A stretch of 64,000 nucleotides of DNA from Pycnopodia helianthoides (lineage: Eukaryota; Echinodermata; Asteroidea; Forcipulatida; Asteriidae), in contig CM063246.1 in NCBI GenBank assembly GCA_032158295.1, positions 8,123,608 through 8,187,607 on the forward strand, written 5' to 3'. A model generated the notes under the pieces. It saw only the letters and a list, made by a program, of their open reading frames with translations, did no database searches and had not been told where the DNA came from. Numbering within the stretch: position 1 is the stretch's first letter; each line of letters begins with the position of its first letter. Both the position numbers and the translations under genes were made by a program. Below are positions 22,471 to 34,721 of the stretch, piece after piece.

Positions 22471-24012
22471 CCCTCCCCCTCCTCAGACAAAAAAAAATGG
22501 AGATTGAAAAAAATGCACAAATGAATGGAAAAATATATCAAAGGCCCCGCCCCCTAAGTATGTATTCTCCACCACTTCACCACCTCCCAACTGAAAATGT
22601 TTAGTTGCGTCACATTATAGGCAATTATGACTATATCAATATCATTTAATAATCGACTCTTACTTCAATCCATTGTACTTTCTATCTCGTATTCAAAAAT
22701 AGACTGCCATTAAATTGGGCCCTGATGTTGAAGCAATGCGGTACACAACTATAAAACCTGGGATAGTTACATCTTGGTTTCCCACGATGCATTGCGGTAT
22801 AGTTTGAAGATGGCGCTTGTGCATATGGGCTTTTGATTTATGGGCTTTTGATTTTGTACAAAATCAAATCAAGGGTTCACTTGGTCTGGTAACCTACTTT
22901 GATCCATTACTTGTTAAGTCCTTTATAGTGTCATCAGATACTAGACACGCTCAGCCTCCATATTACACACTAAACTAAGTTGTGTAATATGGAACACGTT
23001 TGCGAATACTAATAATAATTATTAACAATTTACAAATATTGTTTCGAAGCTACAAGCAAGGTATATTAGTCGTCCTTGTGTAAATGTTTTTGTCCATATT
23101 CAACTGCTGCATATTTAAAAGACCTAATAACTACAAACCCCCTTTGCTATGGTGATAATCTTTAATACACATTTTATAAGACAATAAGTGAATAATAAAT
23201 AAAAAAACTATTTTTTTTGCTCATGAAGTTAAAAGCTACTCAGTGAAAATAGTGGAGATATCGAAGAGTCAGTAATAATAATTCCTTTTATCACCATAAG
23301 GATAAAAGGCCTTAAACTCAGCGTAACATTACAGTGTACAGTGTACACAGCATGTTCCAGGCTTACCCGCAGGGCATCTACTTTGTGTTCTTTTGCAAGC
23401 AATTAATTTGTTGTTTTCCCTGTGCATCCACTGCATAAGTGTCCCAAACTCCTTACTGGGTTTCTGGGTCATGCTGTGTTGCAATTGAAGTAGCAAATCG
23501 ATGTATAACATTGTTTTGTTTTAACCAATCAAAGTGGTTGCCGGCGCGTCAGTAGTTTTGTTTTGGCGGGATTGTTATTTTATCTTTCACTTTGTCACAG
23601 TCATTCTTTTGGAATAGATGTTTTTAATTTTTCCCACCGCCATCCCACTCACTCCACCTATTATTTTGGCACTATTAACATAGTGTGGCTGTTTTGCTGC
23701 AATGGCACAATTGGAAGGGTTCAGACAGCCATTTACCCCGATTTTGGCGTTTATTTAACAACCTGTAATAATTATATACACCAATGGAATTTGTTCATTG
23801 GTTTTGGTACGGTTGCCATGGCGCTCACAAGTTTCAGGAGGCTATGATTCCGACTGAGGTTTCATCGGTGGAAGCGCAACTGTATCCTTTGACTCTGTGT
23901 AATTAAACAGTGTTATATTGTCAACTTAATCATTTCTACAAACACAGTAAAGTTGATCTGGTGTAGGCCTACACAAATTATATTGGGTTTATGGCTGACA
24001 TATGCAGCTATT

Positions 24013-24120
24013 TTTGGGGTCAAATTGAACCCAGGTTCGGGTGCAAGTGCATCCTGGTTTTTTGTTTTGGGGTCAAATTGAACCCAGGTTCGGGTGCAAG
24101 TGCATCCTGGTTTGGGTCTG
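24013..24120. repeat. Two-copy tandem repeat, unit about 54 bp
   Basis: The segment ggggtcaaattgaacccagg plus ttcgggtgcaagtgcatcct occurs twice in a row. It lies inside the 1.0-kb insertion specific to this copy of R. The overlapping long open frames are by-products of this repeat. Confidence 0.8.
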
Positions 24121-24712
24121 GTGGACCCGGTTTAGGGGTCAGGTGTACCCCGCTTGTATTTCTTGTGACCGGTTTGCCCAAGCATTCGGTATCCGGCACA
24201 AATAAAGTCAGTTGGTTTTCAGACTGTGGCAACAATTCAAAAACTTGTGTCTTGTTTGTATTTTATTGGAGTCTGAGTATAATGTACCATATACTTAAAA
24301 CTAAGAATAGTAATGTTTCGTTTATTTATCTTTTATACACAACAGCTTGTCAGAATTTTTTTTTTTTTTTTTTTAGTGTCTGCTTGACCATATTGTCTCA
24401 TTATTATTTTTTCTTGTTTCCAATCATAATAAATACCTATACTTTGTTGAGTCTCAAACAAAGATATAATGAAAGAAAGCAACAATAAACAGATGCTTGC
24501 GCTGAATACGGTGTTTTCTTTCTTTTTTAAATTGTAGGCAATATGACTTGTCATGTACAACAAAAACACACGGTTAATGTTTTTATTCGACAAAGGTTTT
24601 AACAACGACGAAAATATGATGAAATAATCATCATGAAAAGACATTTGAACACAACATTTTTTCGAAAAAAATGCCTTTTTTCTGCGTTGTACTTTTCTAA
24701 TCTTGGCCTTAA

Positions 24713-25091
24713 AGGGAGGACCTTTGGTAACTACTCCAAAACATTATTGACCATAACAAAACTTACTTGGTAAGAAGCACTGCAGCTGTTGATAATGTAT
24801 AACAACTTCAGAAACAATTCCCCTTCAAAGGAATTTGGTTTAAGAGAAAGGAATTCAAAAACATTTCAATCTGAGAAATGTTTCTGCATGGACTGTTTCC
24901 CAGATTGTGTATTCCAACGACAGATTATTCTTCCTGCGTAGACATAACCGCTCCAGATTTTCGGCGATATCTCAAAAACGCTACCACCTTTTGAATTTTA
25001 AATTTCACTGGTTAGCTGTTCTGTATGTCTACATCTATATAGGATTGAAAAATTCAAACGGCTCCGGAAACGAAAGATATATACTTTGCCC
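24713..25091. mobile_element. TTAA-flanked short element in segment R
   Basis: TTAA at 24709-24712 and 25092-25095 bracket a non-coding unit starting agggaggacctttggtaa and ending atactttgccc. The interior (tttcggcgatatctcaaaaa) is related to the element at 57759-58109. R copy 2 lacks this region. It is a probable MITE. Confidence 0.55.
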
Positions 25092-26546
25092 TTAAACATT
25101 TCAACAACAAAAAACGATTTCACTTTTCCCCCTTTTTTTCTTGCTTCACAAATAGCACAATCATTTACATCAAGGCCCATTTTGAAATTATGTCAAATTC
25201 TTAAAAAGCAACAAAAATATTTGATTCAGAGTGGTGAATGCAATTGCAGTGCCACACCAACTGGTCGTGCACGGTGTGGATACGCTCCGAAGGCCCGTCT
25301 CACTCACTGTTAATGTGAATGGTCAAGTAATCTGCAATGCCTATCTCTCCATCTGGAAACAATAACAAGAAATGAAAAGCTAAGTTCACTAATGACGCAA
25401 CAATGGTTTCATTATCAAAAATATATAAAGATCATACTCACTGGGGGCTCTATATAAAGTCATTCCTCCTAGATAATAAACATTAGGAGCATAGTTTATA
25501 AAGCCCTGTCCCCTTACAAGACAAAATGTCAGATCTGCGAATTTGTGGACATTACTACAAACACATTTCAGCGCTCAACCAAAAGACCGCGTGAAGTGAA
25601 TAATGAAGTAAAACAAAAGCACGAATAATCAAGCCACCGAACATTTATTAGTCGCCATGACGAAGATACACTTTTTGTAAGTATATCAAACAATAGGAAA
25701 GTTTCATATCGGCAACCTTGAAATTTTCAAATGTAGGCAGATACGGCGAAACTACAGGCTAATCAATATGTTAGGAACTTAGGTGTGACGCAGATGTCCT
25801 ATCGATACAACATTGACGGACAGAACTGTATACCCCTTTTGAATGTAAAATAATCCTTCTTCTTAAGTATGCATTTAGTATGCAATTGATTTTCATTTAT
25901 ATGCTCTATACATTGTAATTCCCTGCTGGCCTTCTCATGTACCCTTTCTAATACAACCAGATTCAGTAAACCCACAGTTCGCTTGATTGTGGTTTAGAGA
26001 TAGGGAAAACTTGAACTAAATACTGGCTATGTGTCTTTATGTACCAGGCCATATTGCACAGTTTTTGTGACGTTAGGTATTTTTGATTTACAGCAGGCTT
26101 TTCGATCAGTCATATCATCGTTGTGGACACGGAAAGACCTACGCAGTGAGTGGTACGGTTCGTTGCTTTTCGAGTGTATGTTGTAGTTCCTCGTTCTGGT
26201 TTATGAATGCCAGCAGCTTCAGTACAGTCCAAAAAAAAAACCTTCTTGACGGCACGTTGAACTGAAGGACTCCACACGGGGCATACTGTTTAAAGTAGAC
26301 TAGGTCATGAACCATGCTCTTTGCAAAATACAGAACCGACTCAGCAGCAGCAGCAGCGGCAGCAGCAGCCACTTCCCACTAAACCACCTGAAGAATTGTA
26401 TAACCACTTTTTCGCATCATCAAGGGAAAAGAACAATGTTGTCTCTGCATTAGGCAATCCGAAAACAGAGAGAGCAGTCTGCTTGTAGATTTTGAAATCA
26501 GCGACTGCTGTGAATTATTCTGTCGACGTTCCCAAACTTTTTTTAA

Positions 26547-27158
26547 ATGGAGCCTTTAGTGGTATTGCCACAGCAGACCTCACTGTCTCCCAGAATAAGG
26601 AACCAAAGCTGGGTTGAGCACCGGTGCGTCCCTCGGTTTCTCAGAGGAGCCCCGGCAGGAAAATTACCGGCGGCGTTCGGTCCCATACATTGGATGGCAA
26701 TACTGGGCACTTGTTTTGTTCTGGCGAGTGTCGTCAGCGCACAAGATGACTGTATGGAAAGGGTCACAACCGGAACAATGACTCCACGACGGGACGCTGA
26801 CGGTAATCTTAATTTATACGGAGGTTTGCCGTACAACAGCAGCATGAACTCCACACTTATACCAATTAGACTGGGGCTGTTAGGTACATTCAATTCTTGG
26901 CAAACCGCTTACCTCCATGCCATGGTTTCGGGCGGCGCCATGACTGCGGCCGTGTTAAAAGTGAATAGCTTGCCAGACCTGTTACCGGGGTATAACCTCT
27001 CATACACCTTTTCCGAAACTATGGGCTGTGAGCTGATATCCATCGATGAACTCATCCAACAGTGGACAGACGGAGTGGTTGCCTTTTTCGGACCAGATCA
27101 AGCTTGTGTTACAGAGGCAACAATTGCAGCAGCGTGGAAGCTACCCATGATCTCAAAT
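26547..27158 (+). CDS. Copy 2 exon 1
   Basis: 204 codons, phase 0. The N-terminus [15 protein letters not shown] precedes [18 protein letters not shown]. In-frame Met50 (26694) would start a compact signal peptide without the 49-residue basic leader. Next to the predicted cleavage site copy 2 reads QDDCMERVTTG, unlike copies 1 and 3. Confidence 0.9.
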
Positions 27159-30100
27159 GTAAGTACTGTAACAATTTTGTTTGTTTGTATATAGGCGTCA
27201 CTTTATTTGCAATTTTCAAGTCATTCGTCAGAATTTGACCCACAGTTCGACTGGAGTGACATCGTTGGAGATCTAGGAGTTCTTAAAACCGTACACCAGT
27301 CCGTTGTTTGACTTCAGTAGGTTCCTCCCCACCAAAACAAAATCTAGCACCATACTATGGTATGCTTAGCTAGCTACCACCACCACACTTTTGGACCTTG
27401 ATGTGGTGGCATTCTGATACCGTTCAAAGCAATCACTTCCGATAACTTTGTCCTCACTTTTAGCGACGTCCCCATTGGTTTTGTACCCAAAAGTGAAGGG
27501 AAGACGTCCACACCCGGATCCTTTTTGTTAAAGCCCTCGGTTGCAGAGGGAACGGGAAGACACCCCTTCACGTATACACAAACACGAAATATCGTTTATT
27601 GGAGTACCAGCCGTCGAACCCCTTGGGGTAGGCAACGATGAGTACCGGTACTTCGCTAATCGTGCCGCGCAGCTGTGGTATTGAATCCTGACAAACCTCC
27701 TTAACACCCCCCTCCCCTTCCTCAATCGACACATACCCCTCTGACGTACACATGTTGAGCATGAGATTTCAAAACCAAAACAATGCATGGTTATGGATAC
27801 GTTTTATATAGAATATACCTTTATGAGATGTGTTTTTCTAACCCGCGTTGTTTGTTAGCTTCAGTTTCGACAATGAAGGCTAATTAGCAATTATAATATA
27901 AACCGTGATTTATTTGCCACAACAAAAGATATTTCGTAACTCACGCCGAACGAGAACTTCTCCATAGACAACCTTTTACGGGTTCAGTCCAAAGCAAGAT
28001 ATTCTATTGGCATTATTATGTTTTTTGACCACTGACTTGTTTAAGCCCTGAACTGTAGAGTTTAGGTGTCCGGGCATGATCTGAATGACAACTTGTTATT
28101 CTATTTTTATAATATATTTATTGCGCATAAAGGCAATGAGTATATGAGCCGACTGAAATAGTGCAATATGTAATAATAATGTCATTATTGTGTTTCATCT
28201 CATATAGGAATCCCTTGTCACACCCAAGAGCAATGTGATGAGAAAAGAAAATGTGTAGTCCAGAAAAATTTTGCATTCGCTTCGAATCCACCCATTATCT
28301 TAAAGTCGAGGAAATTGTATAATTGTTTATTCTTCGTCATTGTCTGAAACGCTTTTTCTGTTTAGATAGTTTCCTGCATATGCGTGTGAGTGTGTATTTA
28401 TTCAAGGAAGTGTGCGAGTAGGCACACATCCAAAGCTGTCAACATAACTGCCAAAAATGGACTGGCTTGGCGAGTGGTGTTTGCTTTGACTAGCTAGGAC
28501 TAAAGGAGTTTGTAATTTGACGGGCAGCATCGACCACAATCTTGTCTTGATCTTGACTTTATACTCTGGATCCATTTTACACATAATAAAGGTTTTTAAA
28601 ACTCCGCGACGATTTATTTTAACATTACTTGTTTTAACATCAAGTATAATTCCAACCTATAATTTTAGGTTTGATTACTGAAGATCGGTTATTTTCATTA
28701 CTCAACATCCAATATTGCAAATATTATGGAGTAGTTTTCGTAGGCAATTGTCGCTTTCCTTTGTTGTAAAAGAAAAACCCAGGACCTAATTTACTTGTAT
28801 ACATCCTGATCTAAACCTGACTATTTAGTTTGAATCGTCCTCAACCCTCAGAACAAACTTTAATAACACGAACTGACTGACAACTTTAACAACACACATC
28901 AGCGATCCGGTACAGTCGTTAATAATGCATGTGAAACTTGACATTAACCAAGTATGTTTTAACATTATAATGCAACGCATAACATTTTTATTCGCGGACA
29001 AATAAAAAGTATATTTAATTAACATATTTATTTTTCATGAGAACAAAACGTCCCATCGTTTTTCCTCCGACAGTCATAGGGGATTTAGACTCTTAAATAA
29101 CCTTTTCGAAACGGCTGATTCGGCTTAGGTTCCGGCATGGACTCTGTCATTTTGTAAACGTACACTTTTGGTATGGGACTTAGAACAGGTGCCTAAGCCG
29201 GAACCGCCGACATAAACCATGGTTTCGAAAACGGCCAGTATAACCCTTTTATACCAGTACATGTACCACATTCATCATGGTTTGTCTTATTTTTTACTCC
29301 ACTCAAATCAATCGCACCGAAGTCGCAAGCAGAAATAATCTGACTACATTTCAGTCTAATGGGAATCTGTACCACAGTACTCATCATGGCGAGCTATAGG
29401 GTAGAGGGAATATCGCAGGGGGGGGGGCATAATACAGACAGTCTGGCGTGTTTTCAGAACAGAACACTGTTTTCCTCCGTTGTTTTGGTTTCTTCGTGGC
29501 ATATACTGAAACGTACGTACACGGAAACCCATGGCATGCCTGTTGGAAGGCACGTGACGTTTGCATGCGATCAAGTCTCATATTTTAACTTAAGATTTCA
29601 ATAAAAGTCATCATAGACGAAACAGGAAGAGATAAGTTCATGTTGTCAATGAAGATAACACATCTACATGTTCATCAACATTGTGGTTTGAGGATAACAT
29701 ACAGGAAAATAAAAATGGCACATTGTTTTCATGTAGACATAGTTTAACTGATGCTAACAACACAGTTAATGAGCACAATGGCCTTGGTACGTTTGCCGCC
29801 CCCCCCCATGCGAATCAACAGACCATGCACAGAACAATTGAAAAACAAGGTCGGGGATTGAAGAATCATCTATGTGTCTGGTATTCACCCACCATGTTCA
29901 CCATTAACCTATGGAAATTGGAACACCTCAAAACGGTTCTCAGTTGAGGTGGTTTGTTAATATATGTGTACTTGCAAAGGGCATGGTCTCATGTTCTGTA
30001 TCCTTAATCAATTCATGATTGTTTATTTCTGAACCCTTCTTAGATATATATAACTAGCATCTGATGTAATATCCTTCTCACTTCTTCCCTTATTCACATT

Positions 30101-33100
30101 TTACCATGCCTTTGTCAGCAAACCAAACCAGATCGCCTGCACATGCTGTTACAGAACGTGCAAGTATTGAGGGTGTTTAAAAATGGTTTGGTGAACCTTG
30201 GGTTTCCACCTGCTGTTAGCAAAGTAGCACCGGTATAGTGCATTCATGACGACGTGCAATGTTCGCGAGAACGCGCAATACTTGCATCGTTTGCGGGGAA
30301 AACTTTTTATTTCAGAAAAGGCCATGTCATTCTGTCGGGGAGTGGGGGTGGGGCGGTCGGGGGGGGGGGGCACATATGCGTACCTAGGGAAGTGTGATTA
30401 ATCGCCAGCAATGGAAAATTCGTCCGATTCCATTTTCCCCGTTAGGAAGAATTTTCCATCATGGGCACTGGATGGAACATTTAATTGAATCCAGTGCCCA
30501 TGACGACTTCATTTCACCGATCACAAATGAAGTCGTCATGGGCAATGGAAGCAATATTTAATGTCACCGATCAAACGTTGCAGTAGCCTGCTAATGGTTT
30601 CGTTCTGGCACATGTCGCCATCCATGCGTGAGGCGAACACACCATCACAGACCCTGCGTCACACCTTCTCCCGTCCCCGTTCAATTTGTTAATTTGTCTG
30701 GAAGTGCCTGCTACTATTAATATACGGTGGCTGTATTCTTTTCTTCTTATCTCTGCCCCTTCTATGTATCTATGTTTCTACAAATTAAACTTGTTCATTA
30801 ATTTTACACCTGTTGGTTTTCTTGATATTACTACTGCCCACGTAACTCACTAAATTGATTAAGATTCGGCACTTTGTCACGTCTGCACGTTTCGCGAAAC
30901 AGTTTTGCTTCACACATAATATTTCGATCGCGCGTACCGTGTTAAGGCATCGCAATTGTTCTGATATTTTGAAGAAAAGTAAATAAATAAATAAATAAAT
31001 AGTGAGTTTAATTATGAGGCTTAAAGCTTACAACCATACCAATCAAAATGAGGAAACGGCCATCTTAAATTCAGTTTCCTATTTTTTTTTTTTTTTTTTT
31101 TTTGACAAAGTGCCTTTGAATACACTTCTGCAAATAGGCTGACCACAAATTGAGTTCATGTCAAGCTGAGTTGCAAGTGACGAGCGGGTAACCATTTCCG
31201 GTTTTGTTCTTCTTCCTTTTTGGTTCTCATTTCCGGTTTTGTGTTTCTTCCTCTTTGGTTCCCTTTAGCATTGTTTAATATTTTTGGTCTCAGACGGAAG
31301 ATTTGGAAACATTTGTAAATTTTACTTTTCCCGCTCCTTCATTTATAATATTAAGTTAGTGACATTGGATGTGGGTTTGGAAGTGCTACGGACTGCCTTT
31401 CTTCCCTTTTTTCCCCCAGGATGTCAAAATAAAAACAATAGATCCATTTCGTAAAGAAGTTGTACACTTTTGGTCTCACTCGATATTTATTGATGAGGTT
31501 ACATTGATATTTGTTGATCATCAATCATGTTTAGATGGTTTAAGTGTTTATCTAATCTTATCTTATCTGTACAAATATCGATGTATTTAATATCAAAAAT
31601 TAATAATTTTTCCTTGTTTGTGTGTTTTTAATGCAGAAATGCACGTCCTTCGAGGTCAGCAATAAGAGGAAATTCCCAACGTTCGCGAGGACCGTCCCAA
31701 CGGACACACATGTCACGCTATCGGTCATCCAGCTCCTTCGCCACTTCAACTGGTCCACGGTCAGCGTAGTGTTTTCCACGCGTGACGAGGATGAGTCCTT
31801 GGCCGAGAACCTACTCACCCGTATGGAGATGAACAGCATCACGGTATCCCACTATGAGGAATACGAGACCAACTACTGGAAGAAGTACATGCTTGGTGAA
31901 GACGATGAGCGATTGTTGAAGATCGTGAAAAAAACATACGAAGAAACGAGAAGTAATTATTTATTTATTTATTTATAATTTCTTGGTGGTTGATAATATA
32001 TTTCAGATGAAGATTATATGTAAGCTTGTTTTGAAATATTTATGTTTTTGTTTAACACTCATTGGAGATATACCGTATACAGTAATGACGTACACTAAAA
32101 TCAGTATGACAGTTATTTATACATTTTCCCATAAAATATATAAACTTAAATATTGTGCAGAATCTTTGCCCTTTGTTTTGGCAATTATTATAAGAAACTA
32201 TCCCTGATGATATTTTGTCAGCATTAACGGTTTACACCGCAGGTATGGTCAGGACTGCCTCTCCAATAAAGTTAAACACACAATTTCATATTTTGTTTTT
32301 GCCTTCCTAGTTTATATTTTTCTTGGACAAAACTTTGAGCTGTATCACTTCTGCGAAGCTTTGGACGAGCTGGGGCTGCTGGAAAATGGGGAGTATGTAA
32401 TTGTTCATCTCAACGCGCAGATACCTACTGAGTCAGACTTAAGTGGTCTTGAAGGAGGTAAGTACCCATGAAAAAACTGCTCCAAATGGTAAAAAAATAT
32501 CAGCTTTCCCAACAAATTATCTTTCCGCGGACGAGGCCGCCACAGACGGTAAATGTACCCCACACCCATACACCCAACTCCATCATCCGGATCAACAAAT
32601 TGTCATCCTAAACACCTAGAGAGAAAACATTTTTGACACGAATCGTTTTCTTGTTTCAATTCGTCTTTACCATTATTGTTATTATTTTATTTTATATTTG
32701 CATGGACTATTTCTGTATTTCATTCGTATCCATCTGTGTTTTAACACCACTAAGAATATAAACAGAACAATGCTCCAAATGTATGCATGGAAAAGTACGT
32801 CCACAATTTAGTATCGTGTTATTCCAGCCCTGTAACTAAATTACTCTCTTGCCATCCAGTGTGTCATTTTTAGGGGAAAGTATTTTCTAAGAATAAGACA
32901 AAGCTGCTCTTTGAAAACTCACTTTTAATATCACCTTTGTTTTTACAGATCCTTACACGAGACATTTCACCCCCGAGGTGCCTGGCTATTACAGAAATGT
33001 CCTCGAATTGTTCCATACGCCCCCTAATGAGAAAATCGCCTTAAAAGTTAAAGATGAAATCGTAATGCGTTTACAAGAGCCTCCGTATAACCTTAATTTT

Positions 33101-34705
33101 ACCGGACTTAATTTGGATAGACTTGAGGTAAGTTAAGTCAGATCTCCTTTAGTTATAAGTTTTGTAAGACATTTTAATAGACCTTATTCACATGACGTCA
33201 TTGGCTGATCCTGTGCGCCGCGCATACGAGCGTTTTCCATAGTTTTGTCATAGTTTTGCCTCTAAGGTGGCGGCTTGATGACGTCAATACAAAATGTCTT
33301 TGAGGTCGCTTGTCTAAAGTTAGGTTTGTCGGATACTTAAACAAAAAAACCTTTGTTTTCGACGCAGAACTTCAAACTTACGACATGGCCCCAGACTAAG
33401 CCGCAGCCAGGGCTCTGGTATATAGGCACTCTGACAAAGGCGTGGCTCCCGCCCTGATTTAGGCCCTGGCTCTTACTCGGGCGAATGGGCTCAGTAAGCG
33501 ACTTTTAAACTCTGTCTTTACGAGACAGAGCTTTGCAAGTTATAAGCAAGACTTTGTACAAAGCCTGAACCGAAACTGGTTAGCACTGTAAGGAAGTTCC
33601 GATGTGCACTGNNNNNNNNNNNNNNNNNNNNNNNNNNNNNNNNNNNNNNNNNNNNNNNNNNNNNNNNNNNNNNNNNNNNNNNNNNNNNNNNNNNNNNNNN
33701 NNNNNNNNNNNAACGTGTCTGTGTTTGTGTTGACACTAAACGAGAGTGCAGGTGACTACTATTACAAGTTCAACATTGCAGGCAACTTTCAATTCAACGA
33801 ATCAAACTACGAAACCATGCTGGTAAATACGCACCCACTTTATTCCGAAAGACATCGATTGCTTACCAATAAGGGTTGATTCTTGGCAACTGAATTATTT
33901 GAAAGTTTGTGTCACTTTCAATTTGTATTATGTTTCGTATTGTGTCCTCCCCCCCCCTTTTTTTTTTGGGGGGGGGGTTAAAGTTTGGGATTTTTTGAAA
34001 ATCAGTTCGTGTATCTGAAGCAACTGATGTGTAAATTACAGCCCACTTTTTTTGTACCCATTGTTTTACAAAAAAAAAAAACCCCAAAAAACCATAAACT
34101 GAAAAATCCGCTGTTGGACATAGTGACAAACCTTATCTCTCTTTTGTTTTTCTTGTTAATAACAAAACATGAGAAATTACGTATAAGTTTAGATTATTAT
34201 TTATATTTCCGATTGTCTGTCTTCCTTATTATCGTTTCTGAAAATGTTACTAAATTTATTCCATGAACAAAATTATAATATGCTTTTGAAGTGCATTAAA
34301 GAAAAAGTCGAACTTGGCTACTACTGATAGCTCAACTTTCCCTTTAACTCACCCTCATATCCAAACTGTCTGACCAGTCTACATCATCCACATAGTGCTA
34401 AAGATGCACTACCAGTATACATGCAGTATGATACCTCAATAACAGCAGGGTTCAATAAACTATTGTCGTAATCGTAATAATGAAGGTAATTTGTCCGTTT
34501 TTACTATCCACCAGTCTCTAAAGTTACTGCAGGACAAAGAGATAAACTGGGTGGCTGGCTCAGTTCCTCCAGACAGACCGAGGTGTGGGTTTAAACACGA
34601 ACTGTGCAAACCTTCAGTCGCAGTATTAACACCTTTTGAGATAGCCGCGATTACATTAGGGAGTTTATTCATAATCTTAGCAGTCATTGGTGTGATATAT
34701 TACAG
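26547..34705 (+). CDS. Receptor-guanylate-cyclase-like ectodomain + TM, copy 2 (exon 5 in assembly gap)
   Basis: Exons: 26547-27158, 31637-31952, 32311-32457, 32949-33127, exon 5 missing in the N gap, exon 6 from 33712 (its start lost in the gap) to 33822, and 34515-34705. Phases equal those of copy 1. The product has a signal peptide, ANF-receptor fold and single helix. No kinase-homology or cyclase exon follows on this strand up to base 64000. A non-LTR reverse transcriptase relic begins 1.3 kb after the last exon. No stop or frameshift is seen in the visible exons. It is the direct duplicate of copy 1 and the inverted duplicate of copy 3. Confidence 0.87.
30410..30543. repeat. Cluster of adjacent stem-loops in intron 1 of copy 2
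   Basis: Hairpin A pairs catgggcactggat (from 30460) with atccagtgcccatg (to 30502). Hairpin B pairs gcccatgacgacttcattt (30496-30514) with aaatgaagtcgtcatgggc (30525-30543). An outer pair tggaaaattc/gaattttcca lies just before. A and B share bases, so they compete. Confidence 0.75.
31637..31952 (+). CDS. Copy 2 exon 2
   Basis: It has the same length (316 nt) and splice sites as in copy 1. It encodes [20 protein letters not shown] and then [20 protein letters not shown]. Confidence 0.92.
32311..32457 (+). CDS. Copy 2 exon 3 (four codons longer)
   Basis: The acceptor is ttgccttcctag and the donor gtaagtac. It encodes [20 protein letters not shown] and ends VHLNAQIPTESDLSGLEGG. The NAQI segment accounts for the extra 12 nt over copies 1 and 3, and the frame is kept. 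Confidence 0.88.
32949..33127 (+). CDS. Copy 2 exon 4
   Basis: The acceptor is gtttttacag and the donor gtaagtta. It encodes [20 protein letters not shown] and PPYNLNFTGLNLDRLE. It is 179 nt, phase 1 to 0. Confidence 0.87.
33612..33711. other. Assembly gap (100 N)
   Basis: Exactly 100 N. The flanks gatgtgcactg and aacgtgtctg align to copy 1 around 18088 and 19111, so about 1,022 bp of copy 1 equivalent is hidden. That interval contains exon 5, intron 5 with its minisatellite, and the first 50 bases of exon 6. Confidence 0.97.
33712..33822 (+). CDS. Copy 2 exon 6, partial
   Basis: It begins inside the exon at [20 protein letters not shown] and continues [17 protein letters not shown] to donor gtaaatac. 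The acceptor is lost in the N gap. Confidence 0.88.
34515..34705 (+). CDS. Copy 2 exon 7: juxtamembrane and transmembrane helix
   Basis: 191 nt as in the other copies. It encodes [16 protein letters not shown] and the helix [19 protein letters not shown]. The donor gtaagt at 34706 again yields an in-frame TAA. Confidence 0.92.
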
Positions 34706-34721
34706 GTAAGTGCGGAATAAA
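34706..34721 (+). terminator. Intron-retention stop and AATAAA signal, copy 2
   Basis: The in-frame TAA formed by the donor is at 34707-34709 and AATAAA is at 34716-34721, the same spacing as in copy 1. Confidence 0.35.

Larger units (their letters stand above)
21938..25375. repeat. Segment R, first copy (direct repeat of 61085-63250)
   Basis: It matches the right-hand copy in three blocks: 21938-23281, about 24289-24634 and about 25184-25375. Between the blocks this copy has about 1.0 kb (23282-24288) and about 0.55 kb (24635-25184) that the other lacks. Orientation is the same in both copies, although the receptor units between them are inverted. Confidence 0.85.

Noticed and set aside
23991..24488. 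165-codon open frame in segment R
   Set aside because: It runs through a 54-bp tandem repeat and a T homopolymer (a Phe run). The product is low complexity and the frame is absent from the second copy of R.
28402..28584. 60-codon frame conserved in copy 2 (-) and copy 3 (54491-54673, +)
   Set aside because: Identity is explained by the inverted duplication. It lies in intron 1, is short and resembles no protein I know; copy 1 shows no counterpart.
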